A stretch of DNA of 38,337 nucleotides from an uncultured Planococcus sp. (GTDB lineage Bacteria > Bacillota > Bacilli > Bacillales_A > Planococcaceae): positions 1 to 38,337 of the forward strand of contig CANNAE010000014.1 of NCBI GenBank assembly GCA_947502505.1. The letters are read 5' to 3'. The translations under genes and the position numbers were made by a program. Under the pieces are notes generated by a model. It searched no databases, was not told where the DNA came from, and was given only the letters and a program-made list of their open reading frames with translations. Shown piece after piece: positions 25,005-33,910 of this stretch (positions are counted from its first letter, which is position 1; every line of letters starts with the position of its first letter).

Positions 25005-26559
25005 GACGCGCTATAAACTGCACCCAATTTCTGCACTCATCAATTTTTTGAAAGGCCTAAAAGAATTGATTTTGCCTTTCGTCATCATTTTCGGCGCGAA
25101 CCTGTTCCGTGAAGACGGAATATCGGGCATGTTCAACCAAGGGTGGCAAGGGATGTTGCCATTGCTCATCGGGGGTGTGGTGCTGGTGTTCATGCTGATT
25201 GCCGGCATCATCAAATGGAAACGCTTTGTCTATTGGTTTGAAGACGGGGAGTTGCGGATCGAGTACGGATTGTTCGTCAAGAAGAAACGCTATATCCCGT
25301 TCGAACGCATCCAAAGCTTGAATTATACAGAAGGAATTTTCCACCGGCCGCTAGGGCTCGTGAAAGTGAAAGTCGAAACGGCGGGCTCCGGAAAAGCCGG
25401 ACAGGCGGAAGCGGAGTTGACCGCCATTTACCGTGCGGAAGCCGACCGGATCGAACAGGAAATGCATATGGCGAAGCGGGGCTACGCGGCGCAGGGGGAT
25501 GAAAAACTTTACGGGCCGGCCGAAGCAGAGCCGCTGCAAGAAGAAGTCGCTGAAGAACCGGCACGCGTATTGTACCGGATGAGCATGAAGGAATTATTGG
25601 TGCTCGCCACGACTTCCGGGGGGATCGGCGTCGTCATTTCCGGTGTCGCTTTATTCCTGTCGCAGTTTGCTGAACTGATTCCCTATGATGCGATCTATGA
25701 AGAAGTCATGCTATTCATGCGTTTCGGCTATTTGGTCGTCGCATTGACCGTATTCGCAGGCTTATTGCTTGCCTGGGTCATTTCTGTGGCCATGACACTC
25801 ATCGCCAATTATCAATTCACCATCCATGCAGACGAGGAACGGATTTATATAACACGGGGCTTATTGGAAAAGAAAAAAGTCTCCGTGCCGTTTAATCGCG
25901 TGCAAGGCATTAAAATGACGCAAAACCCGCTGCGCCAATTATTCGGCTATGTCCATGTCACAGTGGAAAGCGCAGGCGGCACTTTGGCCGATAAAGATGA
26001 AAAGATCCGGCTATTCCCGCTCGTTAAGCAAGAGAAGATGAAGCCGGTTCTGGACGAGTTGTTCCCGGATTTTGATTGGTCACCGGAATTGACGCGCTTG
26101 CCGAAAAGAAGCCGCCCGTTCTTCTACCGCTTGTCGATTGCCTGGTTCATTCCTGCATTTGCGGCGCTCGGCTATTTCTTCTATCCTTATGGCTTATGGG
26201 CGCTTGCAGTTATCCCGGTTATCGTAGCAATCGGCCTGTGGCAGCACCGTACAGCAGGTTACGCCATTTCAGGGCGCCAATTGACGGCGCAATTCCGCGG
26301 CATTAGCTTGAACCGCTTTTATATGCTGAAAAAACGCATTCAAGTAGTAGTGGTCACGCGCACTATTTTCCAGCGCCGCCGCGACATCGCTTCTGTCCAT
26401 GCCACGATTAAATCCGGCATGCTCGGCGCCACCGCACTCGTGCCGAATTTGGCGCGGGAAGATGCCGAACGCATTCTGGCATGGTATGAGCCGTCAAGGC
26501 AGCGCCAGGCAGTGGACCCTGAACAAACGAAAAACCCTCAGCCGAGCGAACTCGGTTGA
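24994..26559 (+). CDS. ydbT: Bacterial PH domain membrane protein, YdbT-like
   Basis: A 521-residue membrane protein with about six helices in three pairs, each followed by a bPH2 domain: WFEDGELRIEYGLFVKKKRYIPFERIQSL-type pattern near 70-110, ITRGLLEKKKVSVPFNRVQGI near 290-310, and a third more diverged unit near 420-480. It is predicted to work with YdbS, whose last codons it overlaps; ATG at 24994 or 24997 is equally possible after AGGGTGG. The last eight codons and the stop form the left and part of the right arm of the transcription terminator, so the Pro/Ser-rich C-terminus may be set by the hairpin. Confidence 0.87.
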   Translation: MMSETRYKLHPISALINFLKGLKELILPFVIIFGANLFREDGISGMFNQGWQGMLPLLIGGVVLVFMLIAGIIKWKRFVYWFEDGELRIEYGLFVKKKRYIPFERIQSLNYTEGIFHRPLGLVKVKVETAGSGKAGQAEAELTAIYRAEADRIEQEMHMAKRGYAAQGDEKLYGPAEAEPLQEEVAEEPARVLYRMSMKELLVLATTSGGIGVVISGVALFLSQFAELIPYDAIYEEVMLFMRFGYLVVALTVFAGLLLAWVISVAMTLIANYQFTIHADEERIYITRGLLEKKKVSVPFNRVQGIKMTQNPLRQLFGYVHVTVESAGGTLADKDEKIRLFPLVKQEKMKPVLDELFPDFDWSPELTRLPKRSRPFFYRLSIAWFIPAFAALGYFFYPYGLWALAVIPVIVAIGLWQHRTAGYAISGRQLTAQFRGISLNRFYMLKKRIQVVVVTRTIFQRRRDIASVHATIKSGMLGATALVPNLAREDAERILAWYEPSRQRQAVDPEQTKNPQPSELG

Positions 26560-26568
26560 GGGTTTTTT
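26531..26568. terminator. Bidirectional terminator embedded in the 3' end of ydbT
   Basis: AAAACCCTCAgCCGAG (26531-26546), loop CGAA, CTCGGtTGAGGGTTTT (26551-26566), then TT. The ydbT stop TGA (26557-26559) lies inside the right arm. On the minus strand it can serve the rhomboid gene. Confidence 0.85.
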
Positions 26569-26576
26569 CATGGGGG

Positions 26577-27191
26577 CTAGCGGCGGTTTTTGGCGCGCCA
26601 GCTAACGATGCGTTTTGGGTGAAAATAGCTGAGCCCGATCAAGAAGCCGGTGATCATGCCGGCGATGTGGGCCGTGACGTTGATATTTGGCGTCACGAAT
26701 GTCATGACTATGCTAATGACGATAATCGGGAGTATAATTTGTTTAAGTTGCGGCAATGCGCGGCCACCGTAATAAACGAGGGCACCGAACGCGCCGAAAA
26801 TCCCGAAAATCGCGCCGCTTGCCCCGACATGTACATAATCGAGCGGCTGCAGGAAATAAGTAGCTGCCGAGGCGAAAAGGCCGGCGAGCATATAAATAGT
26901 GATAAACCGCACTTTGCCGGTCAAGCGCTCAAGCTCGGGACCGAACAGGAACAGCGAGAACATATTGAATAGCAAATGCATAAAACCACCGTGCAAGAAA
27001 ATCGGTGTCACGAAACGCCACCACTCGCCATTCGCGATATGGAAGTTCGACCCGACCCCGTAATAGTAAATGTATTCGCCGAGCATCGGCAGCCATGTCA
27101 GCAAATGAATAAGGACATTCAATGCGATCAAAGTAGATACGACCGGGTACATTCTTAAGTACTGTGAAAAACTTTCTCTTCTGATAAACAA
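26577..27191 (-). CDS. ydcA: Rhomboid family intramembrane serine protease, YdcA-like
   Basis: A protease cutting membrane-spanning substrates within the bilayer. The 204-residue protein has about six helices, the catalytic Ser in GASG (S125) and His in NVTAHIAG (H175), plus the family Asn (N76, in LLFNMF). The start is TTG at 27191, giving MFIRRESF; GAGGTG lies 6 bases before it, while the GTG at 27200 lies inside that site. It is divergent from acpS and convergent with ydbT, the same place as in Bacillus subtilis. Substrate unknown. Confidence 0.92.
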   Translation of the reverse strand: MFIRRESFSQYLRMYPVVSTLIALNVLIHLLTWLPMLGEYIYYYGVGSNFHIANGEWWRFVTPIFLHGGFMHLLFNMFSLFLFGPELERLTGKVRFITIYMLAGLFASAATYFLQPLDYVHVGASGAIFGIFGAFGALVYYGGRALPQLKQIILPIIVISIVMTFVTPNINVTAHIAGMITGFLIGLSYFHPKRIVSWRAKNRR

Positions 27192-27217
27192 TAAGGTCAC
27201 CTCAATTTCATAGCTTT

Positions 27218-27246
27218 ATTATACCCGTTACCCATTTGCGAATGAA
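27218..27246 (-). promoter_or_regulatory. Candidate sigma-A promoter of ydcA
   Basis: On the minus strand a perfect TATAAT (27223-27218), 17 bases from the poor -35 TTCATT (27246-27241). Confidence 0.4.
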
Positions 27247-27259
27247 AGGAGAAACCTTT

Positions 27260-27613
27260 ATGATAACAGGAATCGGTCTTGATATTGTCGAGCTGGAGAG
27301 AATCCGCAAGCTCGATGAAAGATCTTCTAAATTCCGCGAGCGCGTCCTCACTGAAGCGGAACTTGCCGAGTATCTTCTATTGAAGAATAAACGCAAAACC
27401 GAATTTTTGGCGGGGCGTTTTGCAGCAAAAGAAGCATTCGCCAAAGCCCGCGGCACCGGAATCGGCGCAGCATGCCCGTTTTCGGATATGGAAATCAGAA
27501 AAGATGAAAACGGCAAACCCGGCATGTTTTTCCGCGGTGCGGAATGCGGGTTTGTTTCAATTACCCATTCAAAAGAATTTGCCGCTGCGCAAGTTGTTTT
27601 GCAAACTGAATGA
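27260..27613 (+). CDS. acpS: Holo-[acyl-carrier-protein] synthase
   Basis: Moves 4'-phosphopantetheine from coenzyme A onto a serine of acyl carrier protein, which activates it for fatty acid synthesis. The 117-residue protein has the metal-binding D8 in GIGLDIVELERI and E58 in GRFAAKEAF, and the full length of the small trimeric AcpS class. The ATG at 27260 follows AAAGGAG. alr starts 16 bases after the stop, so acpS and alr form an operon; Bacillus subtilis has ydcC between them, which is absent here. Confidence 0.95.
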   Translation: MITGIGLDIVELERIRKLDERSSKFRERVLTEAELAEYLLLKNKRKTEFLAGRFAAKEAFAKARGTGIGAACPFSDMEIRKDENGKPGMFFRGAECGFVSITHSKEFAAAQVVLQTE

Positions 27614-27629
27614 ACAGGATGTGTAGACT

Positions 27630-28778
27630 ATGGAAAATTACCGGCCGACAAAGGCAGTCATCAATTTGGGAGCGATCCGGAAAAACCTGGAATCCTTTCA
27701 GCAACGGGCAGGCCACGCTGAAGTGATTGCAGTGGTTAAAGCCGATGGTTACGGCCATGGGGCTGAGGAAATTGCTCGCACCGCCATTGAATCCGGTGTC
27801 CACCTGCTTGCTGTTGCCACACCGGACGAAGCGTTAGCGCTGCGCCGCGCGGGAATTGACCGGGACATCCTTGTAATGGGGGCAGTGCCTCCGGCGTTCG
27901 TCCCTGTCGCCCAGCGGGAAAATATCATCGTTACCGCGCTGTCGCTTGAATGGATCGAGACAGCGCAGCAAGCAGCCGGCCCGGGACAGCCGCTGCGTGT
28001 TCACTTGAAAGTCGACACGGGCATGGGGCGCCTTGGCGTACAGCCTGAGGAAGCGGAAACGGCATATGCCAAACTGGCATCGTCCCCGTTTTCATTCGAC
28101 GGCATCTTCACGCATTTCGCGGCAGCAGATGAGCAGGACACCGCGCTTTTTGACCGGCAAGCCGAACGGATGAACGGTGTATTGAAGCGTTTGCCGGAAG
28201 GGGTCATGGTCCATGTGTCCAATAGCGCGGCGGCGCTTATGCATCCATCCGTCGCTTGTGATGCCGTGCGGATCGGCATCTCGCTCTACGGTATCGCCCC
28301 CTCGCCTTTTGTCGGCGAACATTCACCGATTGCGCTGGAGCCCGCTTTAAGCCTGGAAACGGAAATCGTCCACGTGAAAAAAGTGCAGCCGGGCGCAACG
28401 ATCAGCTATGGCGCGACTTACCGGAGCGAAGGTGAAGAGTGGATCGCTACGCTTCCTATCGGCTACGCGGATGGCATGCTTCGCGGTTTGCAAGGACAAG
28501 AAGTGCTCGTCCGCGGCGAACGGGTGCCCATCGTCGGGCGCGTTTGCATGGATCAATGCATGATTCGCTTGAAGGGGCCGCTGCCGGTCGGGGAACCGGT
28601 CCAGTTAATCGGCCGCCAAGGGGATGAGGCTGTATTAATTGATGAATGGGCCGAAAAGCTGGGCACAATCCCCTATGAGATCCCTTGTATTTTGACGAAG
28701 CGGGTACCGCGCATCTATGTGAATGGCACCAAAAATGCCGGATTACCTTTTCAGTCGACCGATTCAATGATAAGATGA
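27630..28778 (+). CDS. alr: Alanine racemase
   Basis: A PLP enzyme that makes D-alanine from L-alanine for the cell wall, supplying Ddl encoded at 19397. The 382-residue fold-type III protein has the PLP lysine K37 in VVKADGYGHG, the second catalytic Tyr in ISYGATY (Y260), and PIGYADG. The C-terminal beta domain is complete. It is preceded by acpS and followed after 44 bases by mazE, as in Bacillus. Confidence 0.96.
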   Translation: MENYRPTKAVINLGAIRKNLESFQQRAGHAEVIAVVKADGYGHGAEEIARTAIESGVHLLAVATPDEALALRRAGIDRDILVMGAVPPAFVPVAQRENIIVTALSLEWIETAQQAAGPGQPLRVHLKVDTGMGRLGVQPEEAETAYAKLASSPFSFDGIFTHFAAADEQDTALFDRQAERMNGVLKRLPEGVMVHVSNSAAALMHPSVACDAVRIGISLYGIAPSPFVGEHSPIALEPALSLETEIVHVKKVQPGATISYGATYRSEGEEWIATLPIGYADGMLRGLQGQEVLVRGERVPIVGRVCMDQCMIRLKGPLPVGEPVQLIGRQGDEAVLIDEWAEKLGTIPYEIPCILTKRVPRIYVNGTKNAGLPFQSTDSMIR

Positions 28779-28822
28779 AATGGTAAACTAGACAGAGATC
28801 GGGATTTTCGGAGGTGTCGGCT

Positions 28823-29107
28823 GTGTACGAGAAGTCAAAGACGAAAGAAGTGGTAGTCAAGTTGCCGAAGCAATTCATGTCGGAACTTACTGCACACTCA
28901 GGTGAATGCATTGAAGAGAACGGTGAATTCATCTATGTATCGACTCAACGGGTAACAAAAAATGTCTACGATTCATATCATATTCGGGAAGCGATGATCA
29001 AGGGCTACGTGGAAATGTCGCAGATCAACCTGTCGATTGCCTGCGAATGTTCGCACGCTGAGTACGAAGCGGAGCACACGACAGTGCAACTCGTAAGCGG
29101 AGGGTGA
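28823..29107 (+). CDS. mazE: Antitoxin of the EndoA/MazF system
   Basis: A 94-residue antitoxin, the NdoAI (EndoAI) type: an N-terminal ribbon-helix-helix-like part ([11 protein letters not shown]) and a C-terminal toxin-binding part ending [13 protein letters not shown], the latter well conserved in the Bacillus family. The middle of the DNA-binding region (residues about 25-50) is unlike the usual helix sequence and could affect autoregulation. The start is GTG at 28823, 8 bases after GGAGG; the GTG at 28814 lies inside that site. The toxin gene starts 4 bases after the stop. Confidence 0.9.
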   Translation: MYEKSKTKEVVVKLPKQFMSELTAHSGECIEENGEFIYVSTQRVTKNVYDSYHIREAMIKGYVEMSQINLSIACECSHAEYEAEHTTVQLVSGG

Positions 29108-29111
29108 CAAC

Positions 29112-29462
29112 TTGATTGTAAAACGCGGGGATGTTTTTTTCGCAGAATTATCACCGGTCGTCGGGTCTGAGCAAGGCGGGACCCGTCCGGTTTTGGTGAT
29201 ACAAAACGATATCGGGAACCGATTTAGTCCCACAGTGATCATTGCGGCGATTACCGCCCAGATCCAAAAAGCCAAATTGCCGACCCACGTAGAAATCAAC
29301 GCCAAGAAGTACGGCTTTGAGCGTGATTCTGTTATTTTGCTTGAACAACTGCGGACCATTGATAAATCGCGACTGACCGATAAGATTACACAGCTGGACG
29401 ATGCGTTGATGGAAAAGGTGGACGAAGCCTTGGAAATCAGTGTCGGACTTGTAAAGTTTTAG
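29112..29462 (+). CDS. mazF: mRNA interferase toxin EndoA (MazF/NdoA)
   Basis: A sequence-specific endoribonuclease; the Bacillus enzyme cuts at UACAU. The 116-residue protein is near-identical in pattern to Ndo[21 protein letters not shown] at the start, [12 protein letters not shown], and [11 protein letters not shown]. The start is TTG at 29112. It is paired with mazE, and lies directly before the sigB operon as in Bacillus and Staphylococcus. A strong terminator follows, so read-through into rsbR should be limited. Confidence 0.96.
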   Translation: MIVKRGDVFFAELSPVVGSEQGGTRPVLVIQNDIGNRFSPTVIIAAITAQIQKAKLPTHVEINAKKYGFERDSVILLEQLRTIDKSRLTDKITQLDDALMEKVDEALEISVGLVKF

Positions 29463-29479
29463 CATACATACTCCATGGA

Positions 29480-29512
29480 AATACCCCGAGATGATTTTTC
29501 TCGGGGTATTTT
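29480..29512. terminator. Terminator of mazEF
   Basis: AATACCCCGAGA (29480-29491) and TCTCGGGGTATT (29499-29510), a 12-bp perfect stem, then TT; the T run is short. Confidence 0.75.
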
Positions 29513-29640
29513 CGTATAGAAAATCATGATCACGGATGCGCTTCATCAAAAAAGATGTGAAATGCTTCGTTTTCCGATACAATGAATAGACAAGTATGAA
29601 ATTGTGGCTGCGAGGGTCACCGGGAGGGTTTTACGACACG

Positions 29641-30471
29641 ATGAACAAACAAATGGCTACATATATACAAGAAAACATGACCGGCATCATAGCCGATTGG
29701 CAACAAATGATGAGAGATGAGAAAGACGAACCCTCATTTCAGGTGATGTCAGAAGAGATGGTGAACCAGACGAGCCGCGAATTCGCAGGGCTGATGACTT
29801 CGAGCCTTCTCGAAAGCTACCAGGTCTATGAAAACCGCTTGCAGGATTTCGCAGAGAAAGTAGTCCGCCTGGGCTGGTCCATCACGTTCATGACAAAAGC
29901 GATCGATCATTTTGCCGAAATCGTCTATGAAGGAATGCGCGAAGCCGGCACGATCCATCCGGATAATATGGATGGCTTTATCCACGAGTTTGCGAACTGG
30001 GCCCAACCGATCCGCAATAGCATGATTCACACATATTCCAAAGCCTGGGAACGTACGGTGAGCTTACAGAAGATTGCGTTGCAGGAATTGTCCGCTTCTT
30101 TGATCCCGGTATTCGACAAAGTTTCTGTTATGCCGCTTGTCGGAACGATCGACACCGAACGAGCGAAATTGATTATGGAAAACCTGCTCGACGGTGTCGT
30201 CAAACACCGGGCAGAAGTGGTCCTGCTGGATATTACAGGCGTGCCGGTCGTCGATACGATGGTCGCCCATCACATTATCCAAGCTGCTGATGCAGTCCGC
30301 CTGGTCGGGGCGAAATGCATGCTCGTCGGCATACGGCCAGAAATTGCCCAGACCATCGTCACGCTCGGCATCAACTTGAATGACTTTACGACAACGAGCA
30401 CGCTTCAACGAGGCGTAGAACAAGCATTGGCTTGGACAAACCGAAAAATTGTGGAGGTTGAAGAAGTATGA
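29641..30471 (+). CDS. rsbR: Stressosome protein RsbR
   Basis: A scaffold and sensor protein of the stressosome that holds RsbT until stress. The 276-residue protein has an N-terminal non-haem globin-like domain (about 1-135), a linker helix and a C-terminal STAS domain with both phosphorylation threonines, T172 and T206, at the places of T171 and T205 in Bacillus RsbRA. The ATG at 29641 follows GGGAGG at a long 13-base spacing; the longer frame from 29596 has no site. TACAAT at about 29577-29582 may be the -10 of the operon's basal promoter, but no -35 is clear. The stop overlaps the rsbS start. Confidence 0.94.
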   Translation: MNKQMATYIQENMTGIIADWQQMMRDEKDEPSFQVMSEEMVNQTSREFAGLMTSSLLESYQVYENRLQDFAEKVVRLGWSITFMTKAIDHFAEIVYEGMREAGTIHPDNMDGFIHEFANWAQPIRNSMIHTYSKAWERTVSLQKIALQELSASLIPVFDKVSVMPLVGTIDTERAKLIMENLLDGVVKHRAEVVLLDITGVPVVDTMVAHHIIQAADAVRLVGAKCMLVGIRPEIAQTIVTLGINLNDFTTTSTLQRGVEQALAWTNRKIVEVEEV

Positions 30472-30830
30472 ATGTGAGAATCCCAATTCTAAAACTAAGA
30501 GATACCTTAATCGTTTCGATCCAATGGGAGCTGGACGACCAGACGGCGTTGCAGTTCCAGGAAGATCTATTGACTAAATTGCATGAAACCAGCGCCCGTG
30601 GGGTGGTCATCGATTTGACCTCCATCGACTTTATTGATTCATTCATTGCCAAAGTGCTCGGAGATGTCATCAGCATGTCCAGCCTGATGGGGGCAAGAGT
30701 GGTTATTACCGGTATCCAGCCGGCAGTTGCCATCACTTTGATCGAGCTCGGAATTCGACTTGAAGATGTTATGACGGCACTTGACCTAGAGAACGGCTTG
30801 GAGAAACTTCAACTGGAATTGGAGGCTTGA
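30468..30830 (+). CDS. rsbS: Stressosome antagonist RsbS
   Basis: A 120-residue single-STAS-domain protein that forms the stressosome with RsbR and binds RsbT. The phosphorylated serine is S58 in IDSFIAK, matching S59 of Bacillus. The ATG overlaps the rsbR stop (ATGA) and GGAGG lies upstream within rsbR. Confidence 0.95.
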   Translation: MNVRIPILKLRDTLIVSIQWELDDQTALQFQEDLLTKLHETSARGVVIDLTSIDFIDSFIAKVLGDVISMSSLMGARVVITGIQPAVAITLIELGIRLEDVMTALDLENGLEKLQLELEA

Positions 30831-30832
30831 AG

Positions 30833-31234
30833 ATGAGCGACCAATCCTCAGTGGAAATCTTAACAGAATGGGATATTGTAGCGGCACGCCAGCTCGGGCG
30901 CAATGTCGCCAAAGAGCTCGGATTTGGCACCGTGGACCAAGCGCGGATCACGACGGCCATCAGTGAACTTGCCCGCAATATTTATTTATACGCCGGCCAG
31001 GGCAGGATTGAAATCCAGCAGCTGACCGAAAACGGCATGAAAGGCATCCTGATCATCGCTGCTGATAGCGGACCGGGGATTCCGGATGTCCGAAAAGTAA
31101 TGGAAGACGGCTTTACGACCTCGGGAGGACTGGGTGCAGGATTGCCGGGTGTCAAGCGCTTGATGGACGATTTCAAGATCGAAACGATCCAAGGCGAAGG
31201 GACAGATATACGGGCTACGAAGTGGCTCCGCTAG
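30833..31234 (+). CDS. rsbT: Serine/threonine kinase RsbT
   Basis: A GHKL-type switch kinase: phosphorylates RsbS and RsbR, then leaves to activate RsbU. The 133 residues, the same as in Bacillus, include SELARN (N box), DSGPGIPD (G1) and GLGAGLPG (G2). The ATG at 30833 follows GGAGG by 7 bases; the rsbS stop lies just before it. Confidence 0.95.
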   Translation: MSDQSSVEILTEWDIVAARQLGRNVAKELGFGTVDQARITTAISELARNIYLYAGQGRIEIQQLTENGMKGILIIAADSGPGIPDVRKVMEDGFTTSGGLGAGLPGVKRLMDDFKIETIQGEGTDIRATKWLR

Positions 31235-31246
31235 GGGGAACGCTAA

Positions 31247-32248
31247 ATGCCTCAACACATTGAAGCACAGTATCAGGAAATCCTGAACGAATACGTAAAA
31301 AAGCAGACGGAGCAAAATTTGTACGTCGGCCAAAATTTTAGCAGGCAGCTGATCCTGGAGAACATTTCTCCGGAAGAAGTGATCAGCATGCACAAAGCAG
31401 CCATCCGGGAACTCTATAGCGATCTCCCGGATGTTGTTTGGCATTCATTTGATTTCCTGATTGAAATGATGATCAACTACGGCTTGGCATTGCAGGAACG
31501 CCAAAGCTTGCTGAAGCGCCAGGAAGAGCTGAAAGTGGAGATGGACTTGGCGGCCAATGTGCAGGAGACTTTGCTCAAGACGAAATTGCCGTCGCTTGAT
31601 GGCTTGGATATCGGCTTATTGTCGATACCGGCCAAAAAAATGAACGGCGATTATATTTATTTCGTCAGCGATTACGATGGCTACGCCGGAGTTGCAGTTG
31701 CCGATGTTATTGGCAAAGGGCTCCCGGCGGCTCTTTGCATGTCCATGATCAAGTTCGGCATGGATAGCTTGAACAGTTCGCACGCCTTGCCAAAAGACGT
31801 GCTCGGCGTCATCAACCGGATCGTTGAGAAAAGCGTCGACGATTCGATGTTCGTGTCGATGTTCTACGCGAATTACGATGCAGGGGCAGCCAGGCTCACT
31901 TACGGATCTGCAGGCCACGAGCCTGCGATTCTTTACCGGGCGGATTCCGGGGAATTTGATGAACTGGAAGCAAAAGGCTTGCTGCTCGGCGTTTCACCGG
32001 CAGCGGTATACGAAGAGCATTCCGTTATTCTGGAAAAAGGTGATATGGTCATCATGATGACAGACGGAGTGACAGAAGGCCGGACAGAAGAAGGCTTTAT
32101 CGAACGGGATGTCATCTATAAATTGATCGAACAAAAGAAAACGGAGCCAGCACAGGCGATCGTCCAATACGTCTATGATGAACTGGAACGGATGCAAAAC
32201 GCGGAACTTCAAGATGATTTCACTTTAGTGGTTTATAAGAAGGTTTAA
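31247..32248 (+). CDS. rsbU: PP2C-type phosphatase RsbU
   Basis: Dephosphorylates RsbV when bound by RsbT, which starts the SigB response. The 333-residue protein has an N-terminal four-helix domain (about 1-85) for RsbT binding, then a PPM/SpoIIE domain with metal residues in MNGDY, VADVIGKGLPAALCM, TDGVTE and LQDDFTLVV. Length agrees with Bacillus RsbU. It follows rsbT by 12 bases with AGGGGGAA before the ATG. A SigB promoter lies just past its stop, splitting the operon into upstream and autoregulated parts. Confidence 0.95.
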   Translation: MPQHIEAQYQEILNEYVKKQTEQNLYVGQNFSRQLILENISPEEVISMHKAAIRELYSDLPDVVWHSFDFLIEMMINYGLALQERQSLLKRQEELKVEMDLAANVQETLLKTKLPSLDGLDIGLLSIPAKKMNGDYIYFVSDYDGYAGVAVADVIGKGLPAALCMSMIKFGMDSLNSSHALPKDVLGVINRIVEKSVDDSMFVSMFYANYDAGAARLTYGSAGHEPAILYRADSGEFDELEAKGLLLGVSPAAVYEEHSVILEKGDMVIMMTDGVTEGRTEEGFIERDVIYKLIEQKKTEPAQAIVQYVYDELERMQNAELQDDFTLVVYKKV

Positions 32249-32254
32249 TTCCAG

Positions 32255-32280
32255 GTTTAAAAGCATTTAATAGCGGGTAA
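32255..32280 (+). promoter_or_regulatory. SigB promoter inside the sigB operon
   Basis: GTTTAA (32255-32260), 14 bases, GGGTAA (32275-32280), between rsbU and rsbV, the same place as the autoregulatory SigB promoter in Bacillus subtilis. Confidence 0.8.
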
Positions 32281-32344
32281 GAAAGCTTATAATGGCTTTT
32301 TTTTCGGCTGAATTGAATCATACAAAACGGGGTGTCATATAGAG

Positions 32345-32677
32345 ATGAATATTCAAGTTAATTTGACAGAAAATGACAATAAATTAAAAGGTGATATTCA
32401 CGGGGAAATCGATGCGCATACAGCACCGGTACTGCGTGAAAAATTAGAAGCATACCAAGCGCAGGAAGGCTTGAACGCCGAACTGGATTTATCTGGTGTA
32501 GATTACATGGATAGTACAGGACTCGGCGTTTTCGTCGCGTTCTATAAATCCATCAATGCAAAAGGCGGGCATTTGAAACTGACTGGCCTATCAAGCCGCT
32601 TGAAGCGACTCTTCGATATCACAGGTTTAGGCGACATCATGGATATTGAAGCTGCAGTCGGGAAGGGTGGTAATTGA
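32345..32677 (+). CDS. rsbV: Anti-anti-sigma factor RsbV
   Basis: A 110-residue STAS protein that, when unphosphorylated, takes RsbW away from SigB. The target serine is S57 in DYMDSTGLGVF, matching S56 of Bacillus. It is the first gene after the SigB promoter. GGGGTG lies 10 bases before the ATG. The end overlaps the region before rsbW. Confidence 0.95.
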   Translation: MNIQVNLTENDNKLKGDIHGEIDAHTAPVLREKLEAYQAQEGLNAELDLSGVDYMDSTGLGVFVAFYKSINAKGGHLKLTGLSSRLKRLFDITGLGDIMDIEAAVGKGGN

Positions 32678-32679
32678 TC

Positions 32680-33150
32680 ATGCGTCCTTTCGATTACGTA
32701 GAAATGCGCGTTCCGGCAAAATCCCAATACGTAGGCGTTGCCCGTTTGACGATCTCGGGCCTCGCAAGCCGTATCGGATTTTCATTTGATGACATCGAGG
32801 ATTTGAAAATTGCCTCGAGTGAAGCAGTGACTAACGCTGTCCAGCACGCTTATTCCGAGGGTGAAGAAGGCGAAGTGGTCATCGGCTGTGCACTATATGA
32901 AGATAAAATTGAAATCATGGTAGCCGATCACGGCCAAAGCTTCAATTTCGAAGAAACCAAGGCGAAAGTAGGCCCGTACCACGACCAGGAAGAGGGAGCG
33001 TTCCTGCGCGAAGGAGGTCTCGGCCTGTATTTGATCGAAACGCTTATGGATGAAGTGAAAGTGCATCATCAGGAAGGCGTTACTGTCTTTATGACCAAGC
33101 ATGTTGAAGGAGAGCGGGTGGAAGAGGATGTCGAAACAATCTCATCCTAA
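32680..33150 (+). CDS. rsbW: Anti-sigma factor and RsbV kinase RsbW
   Basis: Binds SigB and keeps it inactive; phosphorylates RsbV. The 156-residue GHKL protein has SSEAVTNAVQHAY (N box), VADHGQSF (G1) and GGLGLYLI (G2). The ATG at 32680 follows GGGTGG; the TTG at 32674 is too close to that site. It overlaps the start of sigB by 23 bases, so synthesis of the two is coupled. Confidence 0.95.
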   Translation: MRPFDYVEMRVPAKSQYVGVARLTISGLASRIGFSFDDIEDLKIASSEAVTNAVQHAYSEGEEGEVVIGCALYEDKIEIMVADHGQSFNFEETKAKVGPYHDQEEGAFLREGGLGLYLIETLMDEVKVHHQEGVTVFMTKHVEGERVEEDVETISS

Positions 33151-33910
33151 TCAGCCAACGAAAGAACAGGTACTGGAATGGATTGAAGCTTACCAAAAAA
33201 CCGAGGACGAGGAAGCACAAACGAACCTGGTCCTCAATTATCGCCGCTTGGTAGAATCGATTGCCCGCAAGTATTCCAACGGGAAATCCTATCATGAAGA
33301 CATCGCACAAGTCGGGATGCTCGGCTTGCTCGGTGCGATTCGGCGTTATGACCCATCTTATGGCCGCAGCTTCGAAGCTTTCGCAGTGCCGACCATTATT
33401 GGCGAAATCAAGCGCTTTTTGCGTGATAAAACATGGGCTATCCATGTGCCGCGCCGTATTAAAGAGTTGGGGCCGCGCATTAAAGCGACTGTGGAAGTGC
33501 TGACAACAGAGCTCCAGCGATCGCCGCAAGTATGGGAAATCGCTGAATACCTGGATGTTGAAGAAGACGACATTTTAGAAGCGATGGAGATGGGCAAAAG
33601 CTATCAAGCGCTTTCCATGGACCATTCACTCGAGGCGGATTCGGACGGCAGTACAGTTACCTTGTTTGACGTAGTCGGCCAAGATGATGATGGATACGAA
33701 AAAGCGGATCAGCGTATGCTTGTGGCGGAAGCGATGAATGTCCTTTCCGATCGGGAAAAGCAGATCATCCAATACACCTACATAGAGCAGCTGAGCCAAA
33801 AAGAAGCGGGCGACCGATTGGGAATTTCCCAGATGCATGTGTCGCGCCTTCAACGAAAAGCGATTAAAAAGCTTCAGGAAGCCATTTTGGCTGCTGGCGG
33901 GGTTTCCTAG
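33128..33910 (+). CDS. sigB: RNA polymerase sigma factor SigB
   Basis: The general stress sigma factor, 260 residues (Bacillus 262). Region 2 includes DIAQVGMLGLLGAIRRYDPSYG-type core-binding residues and the -10 recognition helix that follows (SFEAFAVPTIIGEIKRFLRD pattern), and region 4 carries LGISQMHVSRLQRKA as the -35 recognition helix. The ATG at 33128 lies inside the 3' end of rsbW, after GGTGG. Likely targets in this window are the promoters at 5461-5486, 10954-10979 and 32255-32280. Confidence 0.96.
   Translation: MSKQSHPNQPTKEQVLEWIEAYQKTEDEEAQTNLVLNYRRLVESIARKYSNGKSYHEDIAQVGMLGLLGAIRRYDPSYGRSFEAFAVPTIIGEIKRFLRDKTWAIHVPRRIKELGPRIKATVEVLTTELQRSPQVWEIAEYLDVEEDDILEAMEMGKSYQALSMDHSLEADSDGSTVTLFDVVGQDDDGYEKADQRMLVAEAMNVLSDREKQIIQYTYIEQLSQKEAGDRLGISQMHVSRLQRKAIKKLQEAILAAGGVS

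Noticed and set aside
32288..32293. TATAAT as a sigma-A promoter of rsbV
   Set aside because: No -35 at 16-18 bases; the SigB site just upstream explains the region better.
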